DNA from: Curtobacterium sp. MCBD17_035
Lineage (GTDB): Bacteria; Actinomycetota; Actinomycetes; Actinomycetales; Microbacteriaceae
Assembly (NCBI RefSeq): GCF_003234815.2
Contig: NZ_CP126279.1
Span: 1,612,001-1,676,000, forward strand
Direction: 5' to 3'
DNA length: 64,000 bases
Of this stretch, positions 50,872-59,964 are shown in pieces (the first letter of the stretch is position 1; each line of letters starts with the position of its first letter). The position numbers and the translations under genes were made by a program. The notes below the pieces were generated by a model that had not been told where the DNA came from, ran no database searches, and worked only from the letters and a program-made list of their open reading frames with translations.

Positions 50872-52191
50872 TCAGGCGGCGGGTGCCGGGGTGGCGGTTG
50901 CGGGGGTGGTGTCGGCGGGAACGGTGTCGCCGGGGGCGGTCGGCGCGGGGGTGGGCGCGGCGACGGAGCGGTGGACCTCGGTGACCGCGACGAGCCGGCC
51001 GTGCGCGACGACGAGCCGGTCCGCGGGGGCCTCGGCGACGGCCTCGATGAGGCTCGACGCGGCGATGGCCAGGAACTCGGCCCGCGCACCCGGCACCGCC
51101 CCGGCGGGCGGGAGGCCCATCACACTGCGGGCGCCGTCGCTGACGAGCCGGTACGCCTCCTCCGGCGTGAGGTGTCCCGCGGTCACGAGCAGCGAGGCGG
51201 TCTCGAGCGCGTCCGACCGCCCGACCGGGTTGAACGGGTCCCGCACGTTGTCCGCTCCGGCCGCCACCCGGACGCCGGCGTCGAGGAGCGCCCGGAGCGC
51301 CGTCAGACCGCGCGGCGTCGACACCGGGTGCTGCCAGCCCTGCAGGTACAGGTTCGTGATCGGGAGTGTGATGACGCCGAGGTCCGCGGCGAGCACGTCC
51401 TCGATCACCTCGGCGCGGCGCTGCGGCGACAGGGTGCCGAGACGCACGCAGTGTCCCGCCGAGTACTGCCGGTCCCGTGGCCAGTCCCGCACCGTCCGCG
51501 CGTAGCGGTCGAGCGTGACCGGGCCGTCGAGGCTCTCGTCGGCGTGCATGTCGACGCCGAGTCCGCGCCGCGCCGCGATCGCGAGGAGGCGGTCGAGATC
51601 GGCGTCCGGGTCGTCGGCGAGGTGCGGGGCACCGCCGACGAGGTCCACCCCGAGGTCGAGCACCGCTTCGACGTGCGCGTCCGGCGCGCGGTGACCGGCG
51701 AGTGCGACGAGCTCGATGTCCATGAGGCCGGCGAGTTCACGCCGCACCCGGAGCAGCGCTCGTGCGCCGCGGGTGGCCTGGTCGGTCGTGGCCGTTCCGT
51801 CGCCGCTGAGCACGTCGACGTGCGTGCGGACCGCGGTCGTGCCCGTGGCGAGCATCGCGAGGGCCTGGGTGCGGGCCCGGTCGGCGATGTCGTCGACGGT
51901 CATGTCCGCCGCGTGGGCGATCCAGGCGCCGATGGCCGAGCCGAGGTCACCGAGCGGGGGTCGGATCCGGTCGAAGCTCAGCGCCTTGTCGAGGTGCGCG
52001 TGGGGCTCCGCGGGGGCCGTGAGGAGCAGACGCCCCTCGAGGTCGAGGGTGGCCTCGGCGTCCGCCGTGAGCGTGCCGGCCGGGGCGACCTCGGACACCG
52101 TGCCGCCCTCGATCGCGATGTCGACACGGCGCCCGTCGGGCAGCAGTCCGTGGCGAAGGAGTGCCAGTGGCCGGGGCAGTGTCGCGCTCAC
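50872..52191 (-). CDS. Amidohydrolase, cytosine-deaminase-like
   Basis: 439 residues from the GTG at 52191 with GGAGGG 5 bases upstream; an earlier ATG near 52215 would lie in the operator. Metal-binding residues are all present: PHAHLDKAL (H-x-H), VDMHADES, SAGHCVRLG and AAGADNVRDPFNPVG (catalytic Asp). The H-A-H-L-D-K form is shared with cytosine and isocytosine/ammelide deaminases. First gene of a long minus-strand operon with an ABC importer. Ends in an Ala/Pro/Thr-rich tail. Confidence 0.88.
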   Translation of the reverse strand: MSATLPRPLALLRHGLLPDGRRVDIAIEGGTVSEVAPAGTLTADAEATLDLEGRLLLTAPAEPHAHLDKALSFDRIRPPLGDLGSAIGAWIAHAADMTVDDIADRARTQALAMLATGTTAVRTHVDVLSGDGTATTDQATRGARALLRVRRELAGLMDIELVALAGHRAPDAHVEAVLDLGVDLVGGAPHLADDPDADLDRLLAIAARRGLGVDMHADESLDGPVTLDRYARTVRDWPRDRQYSAGHCVRLGTLSPQRRAEVIEDVLAADLGVITLPITNLYLQGWQHPVSTPRGLTALRALLDAGVRVAAGADNVRDPFNPVGRSDALETASLLVTAGHLTPEEAYRLVSDGARSVMGLPPAGAVPGARAEFLAIAASSLIEAVAEAPADRLVVAHGRLVAVTEVHRSVAAPTPAPTAPGDTVPADTTPATATPAPAA

Positions 52192-52216
52192 GGGATCCCT
52201 CCGCTCGTGTGCCAAA

Positions 52217-52235
52217 ATGTTGATCGCATCAACAT
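52217..52235. promoter_or_regulatory. 19-bp palindromic operator in divergent promoter
   Basis: ATGTTGAT (52217-52224), CGC, ATCAACAT (52228-52235): an exact palindrome placed 25 bases upstream of the amidohydrolase start and 90 bases upstream of the divergent XRE-cupin regulator gene. It is the obvious binding site for that regulator. Confidence 0.85.
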
Positions 52236-52325
52236 CGGCGATGCTAGGGCGGCCACGTTTCCCGCGCGTTTCGCCCCCGTTGCCGCATGTAACGACCCGC
52301 GACGCCGCCCGCAGCGGCCAGCACG

Positions 52326-52967
52326 ATGGAGGAGCCCGTGGTCACCACCGAGGTCGTCGACCCCGACGCCGCCGGCACGCGCGTCGTCGACGAGCAGGCC
52401 CGCCGGATCGGCCAGCACATCCGCGAACTCCGCCGTGACCGGTCCCTGACGCTCGTGCAGCTCGCCGACCGGAGCGGACTGTCGCACTCGTTCCTCAGCC
52501 AGCTCGAGCGCGGGCACACCCGAGCGAGCATGGTGTCGCTCGACCGCATCGCCGGCGCGCTCGGGACGAGCCAGGTCGCACTGCTCGCCGCCGGTGACCC
52601 GCAGCTCCGCGAGCCCGACGATCCGCGCCCCGAGGTCGTCCGCGCCCACGAGGGTGCCCGGAGCCCGTTCGCCCTGGGATCGGCCCGCCTGCTCGTGCAC
52701 GGCGGCAGCCACGCGTTCGAGCCCCTCGAGTGGATCGGCGCGAACACCGATCCCGGCGAGCACTACGAACACCACGAGGACGAGTTCCTCACCGTCGTGG
52801 CCGGGGCGGTGCTCCTCGACCTCGCCGGGGACGTGACGCGGCTCGGCGTCGGCGACTCCGCGTACTACCGCGGCGGCACGCCGCACCGATGGTGCAGCGC
52901 CGACGGCGAGCGGTTCCACCTCATCGTCGTCAAGCAGACGCCCGCGCCGACCGGAGGTGCCGCATGA
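52326..52967 (+). CDS. XRE-cupin transcriptional regulator
   Basis: 213 residues, ATG 52326. N-terminal helix-turn-helix LTLVQLADRSGLSHSFLSQL (about residues 42-61), followed by a C-terminal cupin domain with HYEHHEDEFLTVVAGAVLLD and GDSAYYRGGTPHRW. The cupin senses a small ligand, probably the substrate imported by the divergent operon. Coupled by ATGA to the reductase gene. Confidence 0.92.
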   Translation: MEEPVVTTEVVDPDAAGTRVVDEQARRIGQHIRELRRDRSLTLVQLADRSGLSHSFLSQLERGHTRASMVSLDRIAGALGTSQVALLAAGDPQLREPDDPRPEVVRAHEGARSPFALGSARLLVHGGSHAFEPLEWIGANTDPGEHYEHHEDEFLTVVAGAVLLDLAGDVTRLGVGDSAYYRGGTPHRWCSADGERFHLIVVKQTPAPTGGAA

Positions 52968-53917
52968 GCGCGCAGGAGGCCCGCATCGCCGTCCGGGTCG
53001 CGGCCAGGACCGCGGTGGCCCGGGACGTCGTCACCCTCGACCTCGCTCCGGTGGACGCGGCACCGCTGCCCGCGTGGACCCCGGGGGCGCACGTCGACCT
53101 CGAGGTACGCCCCGGGCTCGAGCGGCAGTACTCCCTCGTCGCCACGACCGCGGACGGGCACTGGCGCGTCGCCGTGCTCCGCGAGCAGGAGGGCCGCGGG
53201 GGATCCGCCGCCGTGCACGACGTCCTCGTGCCCGGCGAGACCGTGGCGGTCCGCGGTCCGCGCAACCACTTCGCGTTCGACCCCGCACGCCCGGCGGTGT
53301 TCGTGGCCGGCGGCATCGGGATCACACCGATCCTGCCGATGATCGCCCTGGCCGAGGCCGACGGCACCCCGTGGACCCTGCACTACGCGGGACGGGATCG
53401 GGCGGGGATGGCGTTCGCGGCGGACCTCGCCGCCGCACACCCCGCCGAGGTCCGGCTCTACCCGGGCGACGAGGGCACCCGGCTCGACGTGCCGGGCCTG
53501 CTCGCGGGACCCTCGGACGCGGTCGTCTACGCGTGCGGGCCGCGGCGGCTCGTGGACGCGGTCGTGGCGGCCGGCGCCCACCGCGGCCCTGACGCCGTCC
53601 GCGTCGAGCGGTTCACGGCCGCCGACGACGCCACCGCACCGGGGGAGCCGTTCGAGGCGGAACTCGCGCTGTCGGGGATCACCGTCACCGTGCCTCCCGA
53701 CCGATCGCTGCTCGACGTCGTCGAGGACGCGGGCGTGCTCGTACTGTCGTCGTGCCGCGAGGGCACCTGCGGCACCTGCGAGACCCCGGTGCTCGAGGGG
53801 GAGGTCGAGCACCGGGACACCGTGCTCAGCGCCGAGGAGCACGCCGATGGGCGGACGATGATGATCTGCGTCTCGCGGGCGCGCGGCGGATGCCCCCGGC
53901 TCGTGCTCGACCTGTAG
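52964..53917 (+). CDS. Ferredoxin-type oxidoreductase (PDR/VanB family)
   Basis: 317 residues, ATG 52964 overlapping the regulator stop. Flavin-binding R-x-Y-S (RQYSLVA, about residue 50), NAD-binding FVAGGIGITPILPMIALAEA (about 110-130), and a C-terminal plant-type 2Fe-2S cluster (SCREGTCGTCET ... CVSRA). Such reductases feed electrons to a Rieske or P450-type oxygenase, but no oxygenase gene is adjacent, so the partner lies elsewhere. Confidence 0.92.
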   Translation: MSAQEARIAVRVAARTAVARDVVTLDLAPVDAAPLPAWTPGAHVDLEVRPGLERQYSLVATTADGHWRVAVLREQEGRGGSAAVHDVLVPGETVAVRGPRNHFAFDPARPAVFVAGGIGITPILPMIALAEADGTPWTLHYAGRDRAGMAFAADLAAAHPAEVRLYPGDEGTRLDVPGLLAGPSDAVVYACGPRRLVDAVVAAGAHRGPDAVRVERFTAADDATAPGEPFEAELALSGITVTVPPDRSLLDVVEDAGVLVLSSCREGTCGTCETPVLEGEVEHRDTVLSAEEHADGRTMMICVSRARGGCPRLVLDL

Positions 53918-53933
53918 GGCCCATCGCTGCCGG

Positions 53934-53997
53934 AGGGCGCGCGCCGACGACGACTGCGCTGTCGCTGCTCGGCGCGCTCGTCGTCCGCGCGCGCCCT
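53934..53997. terminator. Bidirectional hairpin between convergent genes
   Basis: AGGGCGCGCGC (53934-53944) pairs with GCGCGCGCCCT (53987-53997); inner CGACGACGA/TCGTCGTC extends the stem. It separates the reductase gene (+) from the permease gene (-), overlapping the permease stop. Confidence 0.7.
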
Positions 53998-55642
53998 ACG
54001 GCTGTGACGGGGACGGCGCCGCGTCGATCCGCTGCGCGCGGAGCTCGTCGACGAGTTCGGGACGCGAGCGCATGTAGCGGATCCCGGACTGCGTGCCCCA
54101 CACGTACAGGCCGGCCGCGAGCACCGCGAGCACGACGGAGTCCCACGGCGCCCCGATGAGGCCGAGGCCGCCGAAGCTCCCGATCGCCGACATGCCGTAG
54201 ACGACGGCGAGATACGCGACGAGCCAGATGCCGCCGACGACCTCACCCGCACCGTGGTGCTGCAGGGCGTACGTGACCGCGTACCAGATGAGTCCGACGA
54301 CGATGATCGGGATGGTGAGGACCAGCTCGGACCACGGCACCCAGTAGATGACGAGCGCGCTCACGACGAACGCGAACGGCGCGATCACCGACATCCCGGG
54401 CAGGCGTGCCGCGCGGTCAGCCAGACCCGACCGACGGAACGCGACGAGCGACACCGAGCCGATCGAGAACGTGAAGGCGATGAGCGTGCCCGTCACACCG
54501 ATGATCGCGTGCCAGCTCGGCAGGGGGAGCAGGAACAGGATGCCGACGAGGAAGTTCGTGATGAGCGCCCGTCGCGGCACGCCGGATCCCGGGTGCACCT
54601 TGGCGAACCACGAGGGGAAGAACCGGTTCTTCGCCAGGCCGAACATGTTGCGCGCGTTCGACGCCGTGAAGACGATGCCCGACCCCGACGGCGAGACCAT
54701 GGAGTCGGCGATGAGGACCCAGTACAGCCAGGTCATGCCCAGGAGCATGGCGAGCTGCGCGAAGGGTGAGTTGAAGTCGATGCCGCTCCAGCCCTTGCCG
54801 AGCAGGTGCTGCGGCACGCCGAAGATGAACGCGAGCTGCAGCAGCAGGTAGAGCGCGATCGCCGCGAGGATCGTCGTGACGAGTGAGGCCGGGATGTTCC
54901 GGTGCGGGTTCCGGGCCTCGCCCGACAGCTCGACGATGTTGCGGAAGCCGGTGTAGGCGAACACCATGCCCGCGGTCGCGATGGTGCCGAGGGCCGCGCC
55001 GATGCCATACGGGGCGAACCCGCCGCCGGCGGCGAAGTTGTGCGTGCCACCCGCGCCACCGCTGTGCGTGAACCCGCTCGCGAACAGCATGACGATGGTC
55101 AGTGTCGGGATGCAGATCTTGACCGCGGTGACGATGTTGTTGCTGCGTGCGAAGAACTGCACACCGAAGTAGTTGACGACGACGAACACCGCCATGAGGC
55201 CGATGGCGACGAGGATCCCGGGGAACGTCAGCTGGCCGTGGCGGAAGAGCCCGGGGATGTACGAGCTGGCGTACTGGACGACGCCGGACGCTTCGGTCGG
55301 CGGGTTCGCGACGTAGGTGACCCACATGCTCCAGCCCACGATGCTCGCGGCGAAGCGCCCGTTCGAGTACAGCGGGTACCGGACCAGCCCACCGGATTCC
55401 GGGTGCACCATGCCGAGCTCGGCGAACACGAGTGCGACCGCGAGCATGACCGCGCCGCCGATCACCCACGCGATGAGCGCTGCCGGCCCCGCCGTCTGTG
55501 CGGCGTACATCGCGGAGAACAGCCAGCCCGAACCGATGACGCTGCCGATTCCCGTGGCGACCAGGGACCAGTAGCCGAGCCGCTGCTTGAGGTGGCTGTC
55601 CTCGCTCGTGGCGGACTGGGGGACCGGACTCGCGCTGACCAT
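53996..55642 (-). CDS. APC-superfamily permease
   Basis: 548 residues, ATG 55642. Twelve or more membrane segments, with the N-terminal LVATGIGSVIGSGWLFSAMY of APC transporters and AYTGFRNIVELSGEARNPHR (helix 6 region). Likely imports amino acids, amines or a nitrogenous base by proton symport. Its place among amidohydrolase genes suggests a role in nitrogen-compound uptake, which is an inference. Confidence 0.88.
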   Translation of the reverse strand: MVSASPVPQSATSEDSHLKQRLGYWSLVATGIGSVIGSGWLFSAMYAAQTAGPAALIAWVIGGAVMLAVALVFAELGMVHPESGGLVRYPLYSNGRFAASIVGWSMWVTYVANPPTEASGVVQYASSYIPGLFRHGQLTFPGILVAIGLMAVFVVVNYFGVQFFARSNNIVTAVKICIPTLTIVMLFASGFTHSGGAGGTHNFAAGGGFAPYGIGAALGTIATAGMVFAYTGFRNIVELSGEARNPHRNIPASLVTTILAAIALYLLLQLAFIFGVPQHLLGKGWSGIDFNSPFAQLAMLLGMTWLYWVLIADSMVSPSGSGIVFTASNARNMFGLAKNRFFPSWFAKVHPGSGVPRRALITNFLVGILFLLPLPSWHAIIGVTGTLIAFTFSIGSVSLVAFRRSGLADRAARLPGMSVIAPFAFVVSALVIYWVPWSELVLTIPIIVVGLIWYAVTYALQHHGAGEVVGGIWLVAYLAVVYGMSAIGSFGGLGLIGAPWDSVVLAVLAAGLYVWGTQSGIRYMRSRPELVDELRAQRIDAAPSPSQP

Positions 55643-55757
55643 GCACCCGTCGTACCCCGATCCACGTCGGTTGGCACGACTCGAGCCGCCCGTGGACCAC
55701 GGCGCGCCGACATCCGGGAGGTCCGTGTCGGCATGTGCGACCGGTACAGTCCCGCGC

Positions 55758-56282
55758 ATGATCGTGTGGATCAACGGCACCCACGGTGTGGGGAAGACGA
55801 CGACGAGCGCGCTCGTGCAGCAGATGCTCCCGGACGCGCGCGTCCTCGACGCCGAGAAGGTCGGTGAGGTCCTCATGGACATCCGACCGGGCCTCCCGGC
55901 GACCGACGACTTCCAGCACTGGGCGCCCTGGCGACCGCTCGTCGTCGAGACCGCCCGACGCGTGCTGCAGTACACCGGTGGGATCCTCGTCATGCCGATG
56001 ACCGTCCTGATCGAGCGGTACTGGCGCGAGATCAGCGACGGCCTCGCCGCGCATGACATCCCGGTCCGCCACTTCGTCCTGCACGCCGACCAGGAGACGA
56101 TCCGCGACCGGATCCAGAACGACCCGGTCCTCGGCCCGTCGACGTTCCGCTTCTCGCGCCTGGAGCCCTACGCCGAGGCCGCTCGCACCTGGCTCCACGC
56201 CGAGGCGGAGGTGGTCGACACGACGCACATCGACCCGACGCAGGCGGCGCAGCGGATCGCCGCAGCGGTCCGCGCCGGCTAG
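55758..56282 (+). CDS. TmrB-like P-loop protein
   Basis: 174 residues, ATG 55758. MIVWINGTHGVGKTTTSALV with Walker A GTHGVGKT; the rest resembles TmrB, the tunicamycin-resistance ATP-binding protein, and related small kinases (VLIERYWREI; later DTTHIDPTQAAQRI). Whether it phosphorylates a drug or a metabolite is unknown. Intact. Confidence 0.8.
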   Translation: MIVWINGTHGVGKTTTSALVQQMLPDARVLDAEKVGEVLMDIRPGLPATDDFQHWAPWRPLVVETARRVLQYTGGILVMPMTVLIERYWREISDGLAAHDIPVRHFVLHADQETIRDRIQNDPVLGPSTFRFSRLEPYAEAARTWLHAEAEVVDTTHIDPTQAAQRIAAAVRAG

Positions 56283-56322
56283 GGCCGGAGGCCTGCGGAC
56301 CCGTGCCCACGGGCCTCCCGAT

Positions 56323-57756
56323 TCAGGGCCGCTCCGTGCCCTCGAGCGGGCCCCCGCCGAGCGCGGACAGCCGGGACAACCCCGCCTCGGCGACGAGCTG
56401 CTGGGCCAGCGGCCGAGCCCGCGCGACGGCCTCGGCCGGATCGACGCGCGTGACCTCGCCATCGGCGAGGCTCAGCTCGCCGTCGACCCACACGTCCTTG
56501 ACCTCGCGGCTCCCGGCGACGAACACGACCGCCTGGTAGGGGTCGTGCACGTTCGCCAGCGCCGGGCTGTCGCCGTCGAACACGACGACGTCCGCGCGCT
56601 TGCCGGGCTCGAGCGAGCCGATCTCGCCGTCCATCCGCAGTGCCCGGGCGCCGCCGATGGTGCCCATCTCGAACGCTTCGCGGGCGCTCATCGCGGTCGC
56701 CTGCAGATCGCGGATCCGGGCGAGCAGCGCGGCGGTCTTCATCGCCTGCAGGAAGTCCTGGGAGTCGTTCGAGGCGGGACCGTCCACGCCGATGCCGACC
56801 GGGACGCCGAGGGCGCGGAGTTCGGCGACGGGCGCGATGCCGCTCGCCAGGATGCCGTTCGCGACCGGGTTGTGCGCGACGCCGACGCCGTGCTCCGCGT
56901 AGAGCTGCCGGTCCTCCCGGTCCACCCACACGCTGTGCGCGGCGATCACGGGGACGGCGAACATGCCGGTGGCCGCCGCGTGCCCGACGACGGTCTTGCC
57001 GGTGCGCTGTCGCGCCGCGGTGACCTCCTCGCGCACCTCGTGGATGTGGATGTGGATGCCGTGGCCGCCGTCCACGGCGTACCCGATGTGCTGCTCCCAC
57101 GCGGCGTCCGTGTAGCGGCCGATGGAGGAGATCCCGACGCGGAACGAGCTGTACCGGCTCGCGGCGGTGGCTTCCTCGAGCACACGGAGTTCGTCGAGGA
57201 TCGGCGCGGGCCCGAAGTCCCGGTCGACGTCACCGGACCCGAACGAGAGCACGCCGCGGAGCCCCAGCTCGTCGAGCGCCTGGACGACGCCCGGCGTGGC
57301 GGGGTCGCCCGGGATCGGGTCCGAGCAGAACATGTCGTTCGCCGTCGTCACGCCGCTGCGGAGCATCTGGATGCCCTGGAGCATCGTCCCCGCGTACGCC
57401 TTGTCCCGCGTCATGACCGGGTTGACGGGTGCGATGAGTTCCTGCAGCCACTCCCACAGCGTGTACTGCGAGCCGATGCCGGTGATGAGCCCCTCGCTGA
57501 AGTGCCCGTGCGTGTTCACGAACCCGGGCGTCACGATGTCGTACGCCCCGCCGCGGACGACCGCGTGTGGGTTCACCGCCCGCAGGTCGTCGTAGGTGCC
57601 GACCCCCGCGATGCGATCGCCGTCGACGAGGACGGCACCGTCACGGATCGCGGCGGGCGTCGGCGAGGCGTCGGAGTGTGCGGGGACACCGGCGACGGGG
57701 ACGGACTCGGGCGCTCCGGTGAGCACCCACCCGCCACGGATCAGGGTCTGGGCCAT
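56323..57756 (-). CDS. Amidohydrolase (TRZ/ATZ type)
   Basis: 477 residues, ATG 57756. Complete metal site: VNTHGHFSEGL (H-x-H), IHIHIHEVREEV, VIAAHSVWVD, and GIGVDGPASND with the catalytic Asp (about residue 320). The C-terminal GEIGSLEPGKRADVVVFDGD is the standard family end. Hydrolyses amino or chloro groups from rings, or deaminates nucleobases. Diverges from the next amidohydrolase across 133 bases. Confidence 0.9.
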   Translation of the reverse strand: MAQTLIRGGWVLTGAPESVPVAGVPAHSDASPTPAAIRDGAVLVDGDRIAGVGTYDDLRAVNPHAVVRGGAYDIVTPGFVNTHGHFSEGLITGIGSQYTLWEWLQELIAPVNPVMTRDKAYAGTMLQGIQMLRSGVTTANDMFCSDPIPGDPATPGVVQALDELGLRGVLSFGSGDVDRDFGPAPILDELRVLEEATAASRYSSFRVGISSIGRYTDAAWEQHIGYAVDGGHGIHIHIHEVREEVTAARQRTGKTVVGHAAATGMFAVPVIAAHSVWVDREDRQLYAEHGVGVAHNPVANGILASGIAPVAELRALGVPVGIGVDGPASNDSQDFLQAMKTAALLARIRDLQATAMSAREAFEMGTIGGARALRMDGEIGSLEPGKRADVVVFDGDSPALANVHDPYQAVVFVAGSREVKDVWVDGELSLADGEVTRVDPAEAVARARPLAQQLVAEAGLSRLSALGGGPLEGTERP

Positions 57757-57777
57757 GCCTGTGACCCTAGGGGCGAC

Positions 57778-57868
57778 GTGTTCCGGGGATGTTTCCGATC
57801 GATCACGAGCACCGCCCGGTGCCGGTCCGCGTCATCGCGCCGAAACACACCGCCACCGCCCGGAAACA
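57778..57868. promoter_or_regulatory. Four related GTTTCCG/CGGAAAC boxes in divergent promoter
   Basis: GTGTTCCG (57778-57785) and TGTTTCCG (57790-57797) on one side, CGAAACAC (57841-57848) and CGGAAACA (57861-57868) on the other. The two pairs are mirrored. The region separates the two amidohydrolase genes and could bind a common regulator. Confidence 0.5.
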
Positions 57869-57889
57869 CTGCGCTGCTACAACGGCCCC

Positions 57890-59191
57890 ATGCTCACCGT
57901 CACCGGCGCCGTCCGTGTCCTCGTCGATCCCGGCACGGAGCGCGGCGGCGACGTCGTCCTCGAGGACGGCCACGCGGAGTCCTCCAGCCTCGACGCGACG
58001 GGCTGCGTCGTCACGCCCGGACTCGTGAACGCACACCACCATCTGTTGCAGACGGCGTTCCGCACCCTGCCCGGAACGCGTGGGGTCCCGATGGCGGACT
58101 GGCTCCCCGCGATGGCCGCCGCCTACGGACGAGCGGGGCACGACCCCGAGCTGTACGGACTGGCGGCGACCGTGGGGGCCGCCGAGGGCCTCCTGAGTGG
58201 CGTGACGACCATCGCCGACCACCACCTCAACTGGTCCACGGGCGCCACCCCCGACGACACCGTCGCGCTCGCGCGGGCGACGGCCGACGCCGTCCGCGCA
58301 CTCGGCGGCCGACTCGTCTTCGTCCGCGGCTCCGCTCGTGACGACCCGGAGCAGGCCGCGGCGTCGGCCGACGCGATCGTCGGCGCCTTGCTCGACCGGG
58401 AGGCCGTGGGCGGCGTCGACCCGGACGGTCGCCTCCAGGTCGCGGTCGGGCCGGCGGGCGTGCACTCCGACGGGCGCGAGACCTTCCTGGCACTCGGTGA
58501 GGTCGCCGCGCGCCACCGCCTCCGGCGGCGGACGCAGGCGAACGAACAGGTGGACACCGCGATCGCGCTCGAGCGGTACGGCCGACGCCCCATCGACCTC
58601 CTGGAGGAGTGGGGCTGGCTCGCACCGGACGTCACCATCGCGCATCTGTGCGACGTCACGGACGACGAGATCGCCCGACTCGCCGGGGCCGGTGTCACCG
58701 CGACGCACGCGCCGGGCTGCGACGTGCCGATGGGCTGGGGGATCGCACCGGTCGCCCGCCTCGCCGACGCCGGGATCGCCGTCGGACTCGGGACGAGCGG
58801 TGGCGGGAGCAACGACGCTGGCCACCTGCTCGCCGACGCCCGTCTGGCCATGCAGGTGTCCGCGCTCGTCGGCCCGCAGCTCCCGGCCCGCCAGGTGCTC
58901 GGGATGGCGACCGCCGGGTCCGCGGCCGGTCTCGGTCGGCCGGAACTCGGTCACCTGGGTGCCGGGACCGCCGGTGACCTGTGCGTGTGGGACGTCTCGG
59001 GCGTCGCCGATGCCGGCGTCGATGACCCGGTCGCGGGCCTCCTCTGGGCGTCACCCGGTCGCCGTCCACGGCACGTCGTCGTCGGCGGCCGCGTCGTCGT
59101 CCGGGACGGGAGGCTCGTGGCCGCCGACGAGCGCGAGCTGGCGGCCCGGCTGCGGGAGCGGTTGGCTCGGACGCCTGCGGTGGTCGCCTGA
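57890..59191 (+). CDS. Amidohydrolase homolog with altered active site
   Basis: 433 residues from ATG 57890. The start VVTPGLVNAHHHLLQTAFRT is that of 8-oxoguanine-deaminase-like enzymes. The family's second metal motif (H-T-H-L-A-E) is replaced by RTQANEQVD (around residue 210), and the catalytic Asp motif V-D-G-S becomes GLGTSGGGSND (around residue 305). VTIAHLCDVT and VTATHAPGCD remain. So the fold is retained but key ligands are gone; activity may be lost or changed. Confidence 0.8.
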   Translation: MLTVTGAVRVLVDPGTERGGDVVLEDGHAESSSLDATGCVVTPGLVNAHHHLLQTAFRTLPGTRGVPMADWLPAMAAAYGRAGHDPELYGLAATVGAAEGLLSGVTTIADHHLNWSTGATPDDTVALARATADAVRALGGRLVFVRGSARDDPEQAAASADAIVGALLDREAVGGVDPDGRLQVAVGPAGVHSDGRETFLALGEVAARHRLRRRTQANEQVDTAIALERYGRRPIDLLEEWGWLAPDVTIAHLCDVTDDEIARLAGAGVTATHAPGCDVPMGWGIAPVARLADAGIAVGLGTSGGGSNDAGHLLADARLAMQVSALVGPQLPARQVLGMATAGSAAGLGRPELGHLGAGTAGDLCVWDVSGVADAGVDDPVAGLLWASPGRRPRHVVVGGRVVVRDGRLVAADERELAARLRERLARTPAVVA

Positions 59192-59218
59192 CCGGAGCGG
59201 CATCGGCCTCAGGTGCGC

Positions 59219-59776
59219 CTACCGATGAGATCGCCGGCGCCAGCGCTCCGCGAGGCGCTGGAGGTCGCCCCACTGACCGGCGAGCACCACCGCGAACGCT
59301 GGGAACCCCAGCGCGAGCACCGCTGGGGGAATCCACGTCTGGTCGATCCCCTCTTCGTCCCAGACCGTGGCAGGCAGGCCGTCGTCATCCGCGTCGAACG
59401 TCCGGTAGCCCGCGCGCACGGCATCGCCGGGGTGGGCCCCGTCGTCGTCATCGAACCCGTCGAACTCGACGTCGTGCGCTACCGTGCCTCCGTCGTCGCT
59501 CGTCCATGTCCCGGTCGAGGTGCAGGTCCTGCCTTCGCGACCCACCGTGCACTCCCAGAGCGTCTCGCGATACGTGCCCCAGTGAACCGGTTCATCGAGT
59601 GCCGCGTGCTCCTGCACCGCTGTGAGAGCGAGGAACACGCCGGCCGCGAGGAGCAGTGTGTAGACGGTCATCGCCGCGATCGTGAGAACGAGCGGACGCC
59701 GGGAGAGCTTGCCGGAGTGGCGGCCCGATCGCGTGTGCCGACGATGCAGGGCCGGACCAGGGTCGAGCGATGACAC
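59219..59776 (-). CDS. Two-span membrane protein, unknown function
   Basis: 185 residues, ATG 59776. A basic N-terminus, a helix TIAAMTVYTLLLAAGVFLAL, an extracellular acidic domain rich in Asp (FDGFDDDDGAHPGDAVRAGY) with a cysteine pair, and a C-terminal helix PPAVLALGFPAFAVVLAGQW. No family. The 188 bases beyond its start contain nothing recognisable. Confidence 0.65.
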   Translation of the reverse strand: MSSLDPGPALHRRHTRSGRHSGKLSRRPLVLTIAAMTVYTLLLAAGVFLALTAVQEHAALDEPVHWGTYRETLWECTVGREGRTCTSTGTWTSDDGGTVAHDVEFDGFDDDDGAHPGDAVRAGYRTFDADDDGLPATVWDEEGIDQTWIPPAVLALGFPAFAVVLAGQWGDLQRLAERWRRRSHR

Positions 59777-59964
59777 CGGGTCAGTCTGCCGACCCGCGGA
59801 GGTCGGGGCGACCCTTCAGCACCGGCGTGGCGGCGGTCCGGACCCGGGCGAACCGAGCAGGGGTCATCACGCCGGAGTGTCGCGTACGGCTCGGACGGTG
59901 GCCACCGAGGTGACGGAGAATCTCCCGTCATGACCGTCTCACCGGTGGTTGATGGCGAAGCAGC

